Part shown: one piece after another, positions 14,665 to 24,800 of the stretch
Numbering within the stretch: position 1 is the stretch's first letter
Layout: each line of letters starts with the position of its first letter
Assembly: GCA_043809745.1 (NCBI GenBank)
Contig: JBDROU010000040.1
Coordinates: 1 to 54,900 of the forward strand
Length of the DNA: 54,900 nucleotides
Direction of reading: 5' to 3'
DNA from: JBDROU01 sp043809745 [NCBI: bacterium]
Lineage (GTDB): Bacteria; Elusimicrobiota; JBDRMW01
Made by a program: the position numbers and the translations under genes
Notes under the pieces: generated by a model
Database searches by the model: none
What the model saw: only the letters and a program-made list of their open reading frames with translations
Told to the model about the DNA's origin: nothing

Positions 14665-17532
14665 CTATGATATTAATAACGACACAGGGAACTGATTGAG
14701 GATTGATCCAACCTTAATAATGCTTTCTATTTGAATGTTCTTTTGAGTTATAGTATTTTTAAGCAATTTTATTTCCGAAGGCATATGAACCGCTGTATCT
14801 GTCCAGAATTCATCACCAAGCGGAAGTCCCCCTACCTGCAAAACCGAAGTGAGGAATCTGGGCGCAATTATTACCGCCCACTTATCCTGGCATTGCCTCC
14901 CAAAAGCTATGACATGATCTTTAAGCTGTCCGCTCACTTCTAACGGGACATAACTGCCATGCAGAAATAGTTCTGAATTTTCTTTTCTTTCATTTAACAA
15001 TCTATGCATAAGAAAAAGCTTTATTCTACCATCTTCTCTAGTGTTAATTAGCTCAGCCAATAAATTATCCAGATTTTCATTTTGTTTTTTTTCTAATTCA
15101 TCAAGTATGCCGATCCTATTTATAAAATCAACCTGTCTTCTGTTATCCGGATCAACAAGATTAAGCTCCCACACCTCTGTGCCTTGATAGAAGTCGGGAA
15201 CACCCGGAGCCGTTATTTTAATTAAGAGCTGCGCTAGCGAATTTATTATTCCGAAATGAGCGACTTTCTTTTGCAGTGGCATAAATTCTTTTAAAAACTG
15301 GTTGTCTTCAGACTTTTTCAGTATCTCAGTGACAAAATCCAAATATGCTTCTTCATAACCCTCATCCGGCTTTAACCATGCGGTATGCACCTTGGCTTCT
15401 CTGACAGCTTTCACAATATATTGCTTTACTCTTTCAACATAGGATTCATAATCATCTTCAGAAAACGGGAATGTACCTAATAAAGTTTGGTAAAGGAAAT
15501 ATTCGTCATTCTCATCCGGAACTTCTCTGCCGTTAACATTTTTTTTCTTTTTATTGTTTAATTTGCTCCACAACCTAAGATTATTTCTCCATTCCTTAGG
15601 GATCTCTGAAAGCACATTTATTCTTGTTCTTACGTCTTCGCCTCTCTTTGTATCATGAGTGGAAGTAGCGCTAAAAGAATTCGGAAAGCGCGCAGATCTA
15701 TCCATATTAAACTTATGAAAGTCTCTTAAAGACACCCCGAACTCACCCGGATTGCCGCCAACTTCATTTAATGAAATTAATCTGTTATAAACATAAAATG
15801 TCGTATCCTCAAATCCTTTGGCCATCAAAGGCCCTGTAAACTGCTGAAAACTCATAACAAACTTAAGCCACTCATTTTTTTCGTTTTTATCTAAATTTTT
15901 ATCTAAACCGAGAGCAAAAAACCTCTCTATAAATCGGAACTCATAAATCAATCCCGGATTACTCATAATAGCTTTTTCTAAAGCTTCCCTTATATACCTC
16001 TGATCATTATCACTATAAGATTGCGCATTTATGTAAGTTCTGTAAACCTGAAACATGGTCATAAACTCAACTAATGCTCTCCTTAATCCATAAAGCGTAA
16101 CATCTATCCCGAATTTGTCTTTGCCGGAAATCCTTTTTATATCTCTGGCAAGATTGTCTATATTTCCCGCCATATGCTTCCCGATCACCAATCTCTTTTT
16201 TTCCGCAACCAACTCGGTATAAAGCATCCGAAGTTCAGTAAACTTGGCATACTCATATGTGAATTTTCTTTTATTTTTTATATTGCAGAATATGCCGTTT
16301 AATTTATTTAAAAAATCATACCCGGTGCTTCCTTGAACAGCCCAAGAGGATGGTATCTGTTCGCCATTATCGAGTATTTTTTCTACAACAGTATATGTAT
16401 TATCAGTTATTTCTGAAAGCCATCTTAAATAACCTTCAGGATCATACAGCCCGTCTATATGATCAACTCTTAAACCGTTTATTTTCCCTTCTTTTACATA
16501 CTTTTTTATCAGTGAATGAGTATAGGAAGAAACATTTTCATCTTCCACTCTTAGTGAGATAAGCCCATTTATGCTGAAAAACCTTCTGTAATTAATTTCC
16601 TCATTAGCTACTTTCCAAAAAGACAGCCGGAAAAGCTGTTCGCTTAGTAGATTATCCAATAACTGGAAGCTTTCAAGATTCCCTTTCTCCCCATTAAAAT
16701 CTAAGATAGTTTTTTCTACATATCGCTTTACTCCACTATTAATATTATACAGCTCCCACAACATTTTTTTTGCATACTTTATTCCGGTCCATTCAGTATC
16801 CGCTTTTCCATTGCTTGTTTTTTGGTTTTCTCCTGATTTCTGCGTGTTCTGGTTATTTTCTTCCTTTTGGTCTGCGGGAGCTGTCTGCACTGTATCCGAA
16901 GGCAGCTTAAACATATTAATAATACCCGCCAACTTTATAGAATCTGTATTGCCTTCACCAAGCATAGCATCTAAATTTTCAATATTATGGGAGAATACCT
17001 TATAATATGAATCCACCCTTAACGGGAACATTAAATTATAATACCTTATATGCAAACCATCCTCATCGTAACCCAAAAAAATTTCCCCGTCCTGCAGACA
17101 CTCGGCATAAAATCTCCCTAAAAAAGGAGCAAGAAGCCTTCCTCTGATGCTTTCATATGGATGTTCCCAGTCAATGTCAAAAAAATTAAAATACTGGGAA
17201 TTCTTTCCGTTTTCCAGTACATCCATCAAAATATCGTTCTGGCCGTCAAACGCCATATGATTAGGCACAATATCCTGTATCCATCCCAAACCCGCATCCT
17301 GCAGCTCCTTTATCAACATATCGAAATCAGATTCTGTACCTAATTCAGGATTAAGTTTCCCTGGATTTATCACATCATACCCATGAGTGCTTCCCTTAAT
17401 TGATTCGAATATTGGTGATGCATAAATATCAGAAATTCCAAGGTTTTTTAGGTATGAAATAATACTTTTGGCAGTTTGAAAACCAAAAGAATTGTTAAAC
17501 TGTATTCTATAGGTAGCTCGAGGGATCTTCAT
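14665..17532 (-). CDS. treY: Malto-oligosyltrehalose synthase
   Basis: A 955-residue GH13 isomerase that converts the reducing-end alpha-1,4 bond of malto-oligosaccharides to the alpha,alpha-1,1 bond of trehalose. Evidence: the TreY opening 'IPRATYRIQFN', 'QDIVPNHMAF', the catalytic 'GLRVDHIDGLYDP', and the TreY signature 'SATSTHDTKRGEDVR'. Residues about 217-246 form a Gln/Asn/Lys-rich low-complexity insert that is not part of the barrel. The ATG overlaps the stop of the GH57 gene by one base (TAATG), so the genes are translationally coupled. TreZ, which releases trehalose from the product, is two genes upstream in the same operon. Confidence 0.95.
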   Translation of the reverse strand: MKIPRATYRIQFNNSFGFQTAKSIISYLKNLGISDIYASPIFESIKGSTHGYDVINPGKLNPELGTESDFDMLIKELQDAGLGWIQDIVPNHMAFDGQNDILMDVLENGKNSQYFNFFDIDWEHPYESIRGRLLAPFLGRFYAECLQDGEIFLGYDEDGLHIRYYNLMFPLRVDSYYKVFSHNIENLDAMLGEGNTDSIKLAGIINMFKLPSDTVQTAPADQKEENNQNTQKSGENQKTSNGKADTEWTGIKYAKKMLWELYNINSGVKRYVEKTILDFNGEKGNLESFQLLDNLLSEQLFRLSFWKVANEEINYRRFFSINGLISLRVEDENVSSYTHSLIKKYVKEGKINGLRVDHIDGLYDPEGYLRWLSEITDNTYTVVEKILDNGEQIPSSWAVQGSTGYDFLNKLNGIFCNIKNKRKFTYEYAKFTELRMLYTELVAEKKRLVIGKHMAGNIDNLARDIKRISGKDKFGIDVTLYGLRRALVEFMTMFQVYRTYINAQSYSDNDQRYIREALEKAIMSNPGLIYEFRFIERFFALGLDKNLDKNEKNEWLKFVMSFQQFTGPLMAKGFEDTTFYVYNRLISLNEVGGNPGEFGVSLRDFHKFNMDRSARFPNSFSATSTHDTKRGEDVRTRINVLSEIPKEWRNNLRLWSKLNNKKKKNVNGREVPDENDEYFLYQTLLGTFPFSEDDYESYVERVKQYIVKAVREAKVHTAWLKPDEGYEEAYLDFVTEILKKSEDNQFLKEFMPLQKKVAHFGIINSLAQLLIKITAPGVPDFYQGTEVWELNLVDPDNRRQVDFINRIGILDELEKKQNENLDNLLAELINTREDGRIKLFLMHRLLNERKENSELFLHGSYVPLEVSGQLKDHVIAFGRQCQDKWAVIIAPRFLTSVLQVGGLPLGDEFWTDTAVHMPSEIKLLKNTITQKNIQIESIIKVGSILNQFPVSLLIS

Positions 17533-19955
17533 TAGATAGTTTTGATCTTCATATGCTCACTAACTGTTGTAAAATAATCAATCCATTTTGATGCTGTTTC
17601 TTCCTGTTCTTTTTTCTTAAGCATCTCATCGTACATCTTTTTAGAGATCGAAAAGAGGGCATTTTGCGATTTCCATAAATTCAGCTCCAATGGGATTATA
17701 TCCAGAACAGCAAGCGTATTTTTTATTCTTTCCAGAAGATTCACATCATCCGGTTTTTTAAAAAAAGATTCCATTTGGATATCAACCTTCTGAGCTAATT
17801 TATATCCCAACTCCTTTTTATCCAACTCTATGCCCCACTTAACAGATTCATCTGCTATTTTTATAAGTTCATTAAAATCAATTTCTTCCTGCTCAAGCAA
17901 CCTGTGTATATCAGTATTAATCAGAAACGCTATCATAGATTTAAAAAGATTGGGATAAGGTATACGCAGTTCTTTCATCATATTTACTAAAGGATAATTA
18001 TTTTCCATAATCTGCCTTGCGGTAGACTCCATAACACCAAGATTAGCGCTGTAAATTTCTTTTACAATTTGCCTTTGTTCATCCTTAAATAGATGCCATA
18101 ATGAATAACTCCTGGACCCAAAATGTTTCCCCAGCAACCGCATGGCTTCAGCGAAATCACTTCTGGAAAACACTTCTTTTAAATCTTTTTTCATATCACC
18201 GTATTCTTTGTTTCCCTGAAACTCACGCACTCCGCTAATAAAATTATGATCCCCCAGATGAAGTACGGCAAAACTTACAAGTGCTTCCTCACCGTTAATT
18301 TCAGAACGAAGCAACATTTTACCCAGAGCCAGCTTTTGTTTGCCATTCTCAAGTTTTTCATACTCTTCAGTTCTTGCGTAGTAACAATAAATCTTTGCTG
18401 TTTGCTCGTACTCCTTGAAAAGCGAAGATACCGCGTAATGAGCACCTAAGCGCAGGAAATCCACCAAAGCTGGTTTTACAAACAATTCGTATATATGCCC
18501 GCCATTCTTAAATTCTTGTATATTAGTCGGCACTCGCTCAAGTAAATTTGCGAACGCTTCTTCCAAATCAAGTTTGCCTATCTCTTTGGCCAGCTGAATC
18601 GCCCTCACGGCATATTGAATTATCTGAACCGTCTCAATGCCAGAAACCTCATCAAAAAACCATCCGCAGCTTGTGTACATAAACATCGCAAAACGCTGCA
18701 TCTCCAAAAGATTAATAACTTTTATTTTCTCTTTGCCTGATAACTCCCGCAATGAATGCTTACTGAGAAAACTATTAATAGAACCATCAGATCTGTCAAT
18801 TATTACTTCAATATAATCGTTGCGCGCTTCCCAGGGATCGCGCAAAATTTCTCGAGAATTTTCCTCATAGAAATTTACTAGTGTATCTCTCAACCAGTCC
18901 AGAGCTCCTCTAAGCGGAGCTCTCCAATCCTGCGCCCATCCATGGTTCATCCCGGAGTTGCATCCGCAGTTACTTCTCCATCTTTCTATCCCGTGCGCGC
19001 AGCTCCAAGAAGAGTTTTCAAATATTTCCACTTCGAATGTCGGAGGATATTTTTCAAGATACTCAGCATAAATGGTTATATTGGCTAATTTATTGGACTC
19101 AAAATAATGCAAACAGTAAGCAAGCGCCATGTCCCCAAAATAATGGTGATGCCCAAATGTTTCCCCATCAACTGCCACATGCACAAGCTGAGTTTCATCT
19201 AAAGCATTATCAAATAATCCATTTAACCGATTCGCAAATTCTTCTCCATTATTTAACAAATTCCCGAATGCAATACTCTGGGAGGTGCCCCCATCATAAA
19301 AAAACAATGCTATTTTCTTCCCGGAAGGCAGATTGCACAAATAAGGCATCTTTGGATCGATTTTAGAACCGCTTACATCTTTCCAATTTTTTGAGCCAAT
19401 TTTTCTTACGCTCTTTGCCTGATGAGGCGCAAGTATAGCAAAAAGAATTCCGAACTCGGCCATAATTTCAAGCGTTTTTAAGTCAACCGCCGTCTCAGGA
19501 AGCCACATCCCCTCAGGCTTGCGTTCAAATCTATACTCAAAATCCTTCAATCCCCAGATTATTTGTGTCCTTTTATCCATCTCATTGGCAAGCGGCATAA
19601 TCATATGATTATAGCACTGAGCGATAGCAGATCCGTGTCCGGAAAACTTGGTTTTACTTTCTTTATCCCCTTGGATTATTGATTTATACACTTCCGGTTC
19701 ATTTTTTTCCATCCAGTATAACAGCGTAGGCCCAAAATTAAAACTGATTTTTGTGTAATTGTTTAATATGTCTATTATTTTTGTATCTGAACCAAGAATT
19801 CTGGCAGCTGTATTAGGCGCATAGCATTCTGCTGTGATTCTCTTATTCCAATCATGATAAGGCGAAGCTGAATCCTGCATCTCGACAGCATCCAGCCAAG
19901 GATTTTCTCTGGGCGGTTGATAAAAATGTCCATGAATACATATATGCCGTTTCAT
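17532..19955 (-). CDS. GH57 family glycoside hydrolase with DUF3536
   Basis: This 807-residue protein begins 'HICIHGHFYQPPRENPWLD', the mark of the DUF3536-type GH57 family, with further conserved patches 'GPTLLYWM', 'MWLPETAVD' and 'VDGETFGHHH' (near residue 258-268). GH57 enzymes cleave or transfer alpha-glucans by a retaining mechanism; the exact activity of the DUF3536 branch is not settled, to my knowledge. It is tied by one-base overlaps to both treZ and treY, so a role in trimming or rearranging malto-oligosaccharides for trehalose synthesis is a reasonable inference. No signal peptide is present. Confidence 0.88.
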   Translation of the reverse strand: MKRHICIHGHFYQPPRENPWLDAVEMQDSASPYHDWNKRITAECYAPNTAARILGSDTKIIDILNNYTKISFNFGPTLLYWMEKNEPEVYKSIIQGDKESKTKFSGHGSAIAQCYNHMIMPLANEMDKRTQIIWGLKDFEYRFERKPEGMWLPETAVDLKTLEIMAEFGILFAILAPHQAKSVRKIGSKNWKDVSGSKIDPKMPYLCNLPSGKKIALFFYDGGTSQSIAFGNLLNNGEEFANRLNGLFDNALDETQLVHVAVDGETFGHHHYFGDMALAYCLHYFESNKLANITIYAEYLEKYPPTFEVEIFENSSWSCAHGIERWRSNCGCNSGMNHGWAQDWRAPLRGALDWLRDTLVNFYEENSREILRDPWEARNDYIEVIIDRSDGSINSFLSKHSLRELSGKEKIKVINLLEMQRFAMFMYTSCGWFFDEVSGIETVQIIQYAVRAIQLAKEIGKLDLEEAFANLLERVPTNIQEFKNGGHIYELFVKPALVDFLRLGAHYAVSSLFKEYEQTAKIYCYYARTEEYEKLENGKQKLALGKMLLRSEINGEEALVSFAVLHLGDHNFISGVREFQGNKEYGDMKKDLKEVFSRSDFAEAMRLLGKHFGSRSYSLWHLFKDEQRQIVKEIYSANLGVMESTARQIMENNYPLVNMMKELRIPYPNLFKSMIAFLINTDIHRLLEQEEIDFNELIKIADESVKWGIELDKKELGYKLAQKVDIQMESFFKKPDDVNLLERIKNTLAVLDIIPLELNLWKSQNALFSISKKMYDEMLKKKEQEETASKWIDYFTTVSEHMKIKTI

Positions 19956-21784
19956 TAATTTTCCTCTTTCTTAAATAAGCAAAAACTTGCAGGTTTTAAG
20001 CTTATCCTACTGTTATTTTCTATTATATCAGGGATTTGCGTCCCGGGGCCGTTCCATTTAGTCTCTGATGAATCCAACATCTTTTTCCAACTCCCGCCAA
20101 CAAAGTTATATTCGATCTCGCTAATCTGATTGCTAAAATTATATATGCAGATTGTAAAGCAACTATCATTCCATCTTTTCATTATCAATATCTTCTTATT
20201 CTCAAATCCTTTAACTTCTTGTTTTGATCTATCCAACTGCAGTAAAGCAGGCAAACTCTTTCTTAAGGAAATAATCTCTTTATAGAATTGCAGCAAAATT
20301 TTTCTTTTACGCTGATTTATTTTCCCCCAATTTAATTTTGACCTTAAAAATGTTTTATTGCTTTGCGGATCCGGCAGTTTGCCCTTCCAATCAAAAGCCT
20401 TGAATTCCTCGCTTCTCCCCTTCCGCACAGCTTTAATTAAACTCTTATCGGTATGACTTACAAAGTAAAGAAACGGCCTTTGCTCGCCGTATTCCTCACC
20501 CATAAACAAAAGCGGCATATACGGAGCCAATATTACAGAACCAGCGGCGAGTTTAGCGCCCTCAAATCCTGCCAAACTAATAAGTCTATCCCCCATTAAT
20601 CTGTTCCCGACTTGATCGTGATTTTGAGAGAATACTACAAATTGATTGGCAGTTCTGTTACGGGAAGAATTACCGTGATTTCTTTTTCTATAATTTGAGT
20701 ACTGCCCTGAAAAAACATAACCCTCATTAAATGATTTCTCAAGCTGTTTTACAGAACCAAAATCAGAATAGTATCCCTTACGCTCATCCGTAATAAGCGC
20801 ATGAATGGAATGGTGAAAATCATCATTCCATTGCGCATCTATGCCATATCCGCCCTTATTCCTTGGAGTTATAACCTTGGCATCATTTAGATCGCTTTCT
20901 GCTATTAGGTAAACCATTCTATTTTGACCGGCTGAATATTTCTCCACACTCTCTCCGAGTTCTTTAAGAAAATGTTTCTCGCTTATATCAAAAATGCCGT
21001 GTATGGCGTCGAGTCTAAGCGCATCTGCGTGATAATTCCTGAACCAGTATAAAGCATTTTCAATAAAATAATTCCTTACACCTTCATTATAAACATCATC
21101 AAAATTAATCGCGTTACCCCAGGGTGTTACATATTTATTGGTAAAATAAGGCCCTAAATCCATCAAATAATTTCCTTCGGGCCCCAGATGGTTATAGACC
21201 ACGTCTAAAATCACTGCAATTTTTCTTCTGTGGCACTCGTTGATCAATCTTTTAAGAGCATCGGGCCCTCCGTAAGAGTTTTGAACGCTAAAAGGGTAAA
21301 CCCCATCATAACCCCAGTTCCTGCTGCCGGGAAACTGCGCAACCGGCATTATTTCTATTGTATTGACACCTAAATCAGATAAATAATTCAGCTTTTTATG
21401 TATGGAATCAAAATCACCTTTAGCGGTAAATGTACCAACATGCAGCTCATAAATAATCATCCTGGATAAATCTATACCCCGCCAATCTTGATCCTGCCAT
21501 ATAAAAGAATTATGATTAACTATCTTTGAAGGTTTGTGCACGCCTTTAGGTTGAAAAAAACTGGCTGGATCCGGCCTCTCTTTATTCCCTTCAAGCCTGT
21601 ACAAATAGGTCGCGTTAGATGATAAGCTTTTCAGTTCTGCCTTCCAATATCCATTTTCATCTTTTACCATCGGGATTAGCTGCTGCTCTGGTGAAACAAT
21701 TTTTAACTCAACCTTATTTAGCAGCGGGGCCCAAAGTATGAATTCAATTCCGCCGTTATCTAAGAAACGTGCTCCAATGTTCAA
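19955..21784 (-). CDS. treZ: Malto-oligosyltrehalose trehalohydrolase
   Basis: A GH13 enzyme of about 609 residues that hydrolyses the glucan chain from maltooligosyl-trehalose to free trehalose. An N-terminal beta domain ('GARFLDNGGIEFILWAP') precedes the barrel with 'WGYDGVYPFSVQNSYGGP', 'DVVYNHLGPEGNY', nucleophile region 'ALRLDAIHGIFD' and acid/base 'LIAESDLND'. I prefer the TTG at 21784 because GGAG lies six bases before it and the family normally starts here; an upstream TTG at 21802 is the alternative. It overlaps the GH57 gene by one base and is the first gene of the operon, with its own promoter. Confidence 0.93.
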   Translation of the reverse strand: MNIGARFLDNGGIEFILWAPLLNKVELKIVSPEQQLIPMVKDENGYWKAELKSLSSNATYLYRLEGNKERPDPASFFQPKGVHKPSKIVNHNSFIWQDQDWRGIDLSRMIIYELHVGTFTAKGDFDSIHKKLNYLSDLGVNTIEIMPVAQFPGSRNWGYDGVYPFSVQNSYGGPDALKRLINECHRRKIAVILDVVYNHLGPEGNYLMDLGPYFTNKYVTPWGNAINFDDVYNEGVRNYFIENALYWFRNYHADALRLDAIHGIFDISEKHFLKELGESVEKYSAGQNRMVYLIAESDLNDAKVITPRNKGGYGIDAQWNDDFHHSIHALITDERKGYYSDFGSVKQLEKSFNEGYVFSGQYSNYRKRNHGNSSRNRTANQFVVFSQNHDQVGNRLMGDRLISLAGFEGAKLAAGSVILAPYMPLLFMGEEYGEQRPFLYFVSHTDKSLIKAVRKGRSEEFKAFDWKGKLPDPQSNKTFLRSKLNWGKINQRKRKILLQFYKEIISLRKSLPALLQLDRSKQEVKGFENKKILIMKRWNDSCFTICIYNFSNQISEIEYNFVGGSWKKMLDSSETKWNGPGTQIPDIIENNSRISLKPASFCLFKKEEN

Positions 21785-21832
21785 TTTTTTCTCCAAATAC
21801 AAACGTTAAAAACTAAATATTACTAATTTTAT

Positions 21833-21862
21833 ATTATACTATTGATAATTATTAGGACTCAA
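21833..21862 (-). promoter_or_regulatory. Promoter of the treZ-GH57-treY operon
   Basis: Minus strand: TTGAGT at 21857-21862, 18-base spacer, TATAAT at 21833-21838. Initiation near 21826 would give a leader of about 40 bases before the chosen treZ start. The trehalose operon is therefore probably transcribed separately from the large gene upstream, whose stop is at 21884. Confidence 0.6.
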
Positions 21863-21883
21863 GATAATAATGGAAGAAACTTT

Positions 21884-24800
21884 TTAGTGAGATTTGAGAA
21901 TTTCATCTCTATAATCGAAAAGCTTATCCGCAGCCGCTTTTGCAGGCGAGTCAAAATTTGTTTTTTGTTGAACGATCAGTTCAAAACCGCGGCATTGGAC
22001 TACTTCAAAATTAACCGCTCCCCTGTATATATTCCCGCTTGTAATGCTTTGAGAAGGCTGCTGGCCGTCTACGCTTATTATATCGCCATTTATACCCTCT
22101 TCCAACAGCTTATCTTCGATCAGCCATTTATTTAACGAGTCATCATAAAAAATATTCTTAACCGCTCCGATATAGGTTTTCCCTTCTCTAATAGCCGCAA
22201 GTGAAGCATGACCGGATGTCACAGCCATAGATAATATTCCGTCAACATTAGGCATGGCTATCTTTAATGCATTTTCCGGAGTAATATACTTGAAAAGGAT
22301 AATTATTTTTAAAGCATCTTCCCCTGCTTCATCCATCTGCTTGCGCAGTATATCGACTTTTTGAGTTAAATCTTTCAATCCTGTCTGACTGGCATCCAGC
22401 ACTCTGCCCACAACCCCGCTTCCGCATACGGCAACGCCATTAGCAACAGGGACCTCATCATTAATATGAAGTTTGCAAACTGTGCTCTGAATTGTAATGG
22501 GAACCGGCCTTGCCTGAAGCAGATAAGTTATAGTTTCATCTCGAGCTTCTGTAGTTAACTCAATTTCAAAAGGTTCACCCTCGAAAGCGTCAACCTGTTC
22601 TGCAATATCTGAAATTTGCTTAAATCTTCCTGGATTTATATCCTCCAAAACTCTGACGCTGGAATCTCCACCAATTTGAGCTCTGCTAATTAACATAGAA
22701 TGAATACTGATCCCGCCTACAATATCTGTCCCCTGAGCGCAAAATTTATAATCTCCAATTGGCACCAACGCTCCCGTTACAGGATCGCGAGTAAAAGCTA
22801 CTCCCGTACCAGAATCCCGATTTAAGTTTCCAAAAACCATTTTTTCTAAAGTACAAGCAGTTTTCCAATTATGAGAATAACCATAAAGTGCTCTGTATTC
22901 ATCGTTTATTGAGTTATCCCAAGAATTAAACACAGACTCTATGCATTCAAGCAACACTTGAAATGGGTCTTTGAACTTCTCTTTAAGATTTATTCTTTTT
23001 TCTGCAAATTCGTTTTTAAAAAGTTCTATAAGTTCTATCATATTCTCTTTATTAAACTCATTGATATTAATATCTTCCTTTTTCAAGTTCATTTTGGCCG
23101 CAATTTTAGATTTTAAGCTGTCAATCAAATCGGAAAACCTTTGTTTTTCAATACCGAAAACAGCTTCAGCATAAGTAGCAAGAAAACTGCGATACAGATC
23201 ATAAGCGAATAATTCATTAGTGCTGCTCTCAATTATTTTTGCTAATATTTCATCGTTCATCGGCACATTAATTACGGTATCTAAAATACCGGGCAGACTA
23301 ATATATGACCCGCTTCTAACAGAAATCAGTAAAATTTCGCGGGTGTCAATATTATGCTCTTCACGTGTTCGAATAATCTTCTGCCTTAATTTTGCATCAA
23401 GCGTATTGAAATTAAAGGGGAAGGCTTTTTTAGAAGTCTTTTCAATGGCTAATACAGCATCTACGACCATCTCTTTGAATTCGTCATGCCTGGCCCCATC
23501 CAATTTCCACAAATCTTTTTCTTTAAATACATTTGTAGTAAAGCAACTCCACTCGGGCACAGGCATATTTAATCTTGAATACTGCAGTAAGCTGTATGCT
23601 TTCCCGCCCATAATCGCGGGGGAATAATCATCATCGGCTTTTTTATGATCTACCACTAAAACATCAGAATCTTCACCTCTTAAAACAACCCCATCTTCAA
23701 AAACATCTAAACAAATTTCAACAGCTTCATTTGCGCTTTGAACATACCTTTCAAATAATTCTATAACTGCGTTTTCAGCCAGCAAATTACCGACAAATAC
23801 TTCTTGGATATAATTACAATATTGATCTTTGTTTAATTCGGTTTCCGTACGCAGATCTTTGTACGCATTATTAAACTCGCTTCTCTTAATGTTTCTCGAT
23901 AACTGGTACGGGATACTTCCATAAGTATAATTGAAGAAGTTTATAAACCTGACATGCTCTTCCATAAGTCTTGAAAGAATATCCCTTAATTGGCTTAAAG
24001 TAAGCGTCTGCGTATCAAGCAAAGTTTTTATCTCCATCAACCGTCTTGGAGCTAACCCCTGCAGCTCTATTTTATCTAATATAGCTTTCACACAATCAAT
24101 AATAAAACCCAAGTTAACCTGCACATCCTTCGATAAGGGGTTTTTTCTTTCTCCTTTGCTCGAAGCCTCATCTTGAATAAACTTAACAGCTCTTGAGTAT
24201 CTTCCTATAAACAATAAATCCAGTATATGATCCTCATGCATTTCAAGTTCGATATCCCTGTTAAAAGCCTCGAACTTTGCTTCGCTATATCTTGTGTAAG
24301 AACCAAAATCCAGGAATCCCCATTTTTCCGGAGCCACATGCCTTTTAATATAAGTGTCCTTAATCGGCTGCAGCTTTACTTTTTTCAGCAATTTTCTTTT
24401 AGTTTCTCTTCTAATAGATTCAATTTCTTTTACTGCTTCAAAATAATTTTCAGATTTTAAATATTCAACTACTGACTCGCTTAATGCATCTTTCGATAAA
24501 AATGATTTCATAGAATTAATATCCGGATATCGCATTACCAAATACTTGTACAATTTAAGCAGATTCTTTACTATTTCTCTTTCTTTTGTATTCCCTTCTG
24601 TTAACTTAAGACAGATCTCATCTATTCTTTCAAGAGGAATTAATGTCGGATCATCAATTTGCGCTCCTATTTCATTGCTGTAAATACTGCTAATTTCATT
24701 AATAATTTTATGAAAAGGCTGAATAAATGCGTTATTCAGATACGGTTCCAAGTCTCCTAATGCTACAGACTTTTTTTGCACTTCTTTAACAAAATAGCGT

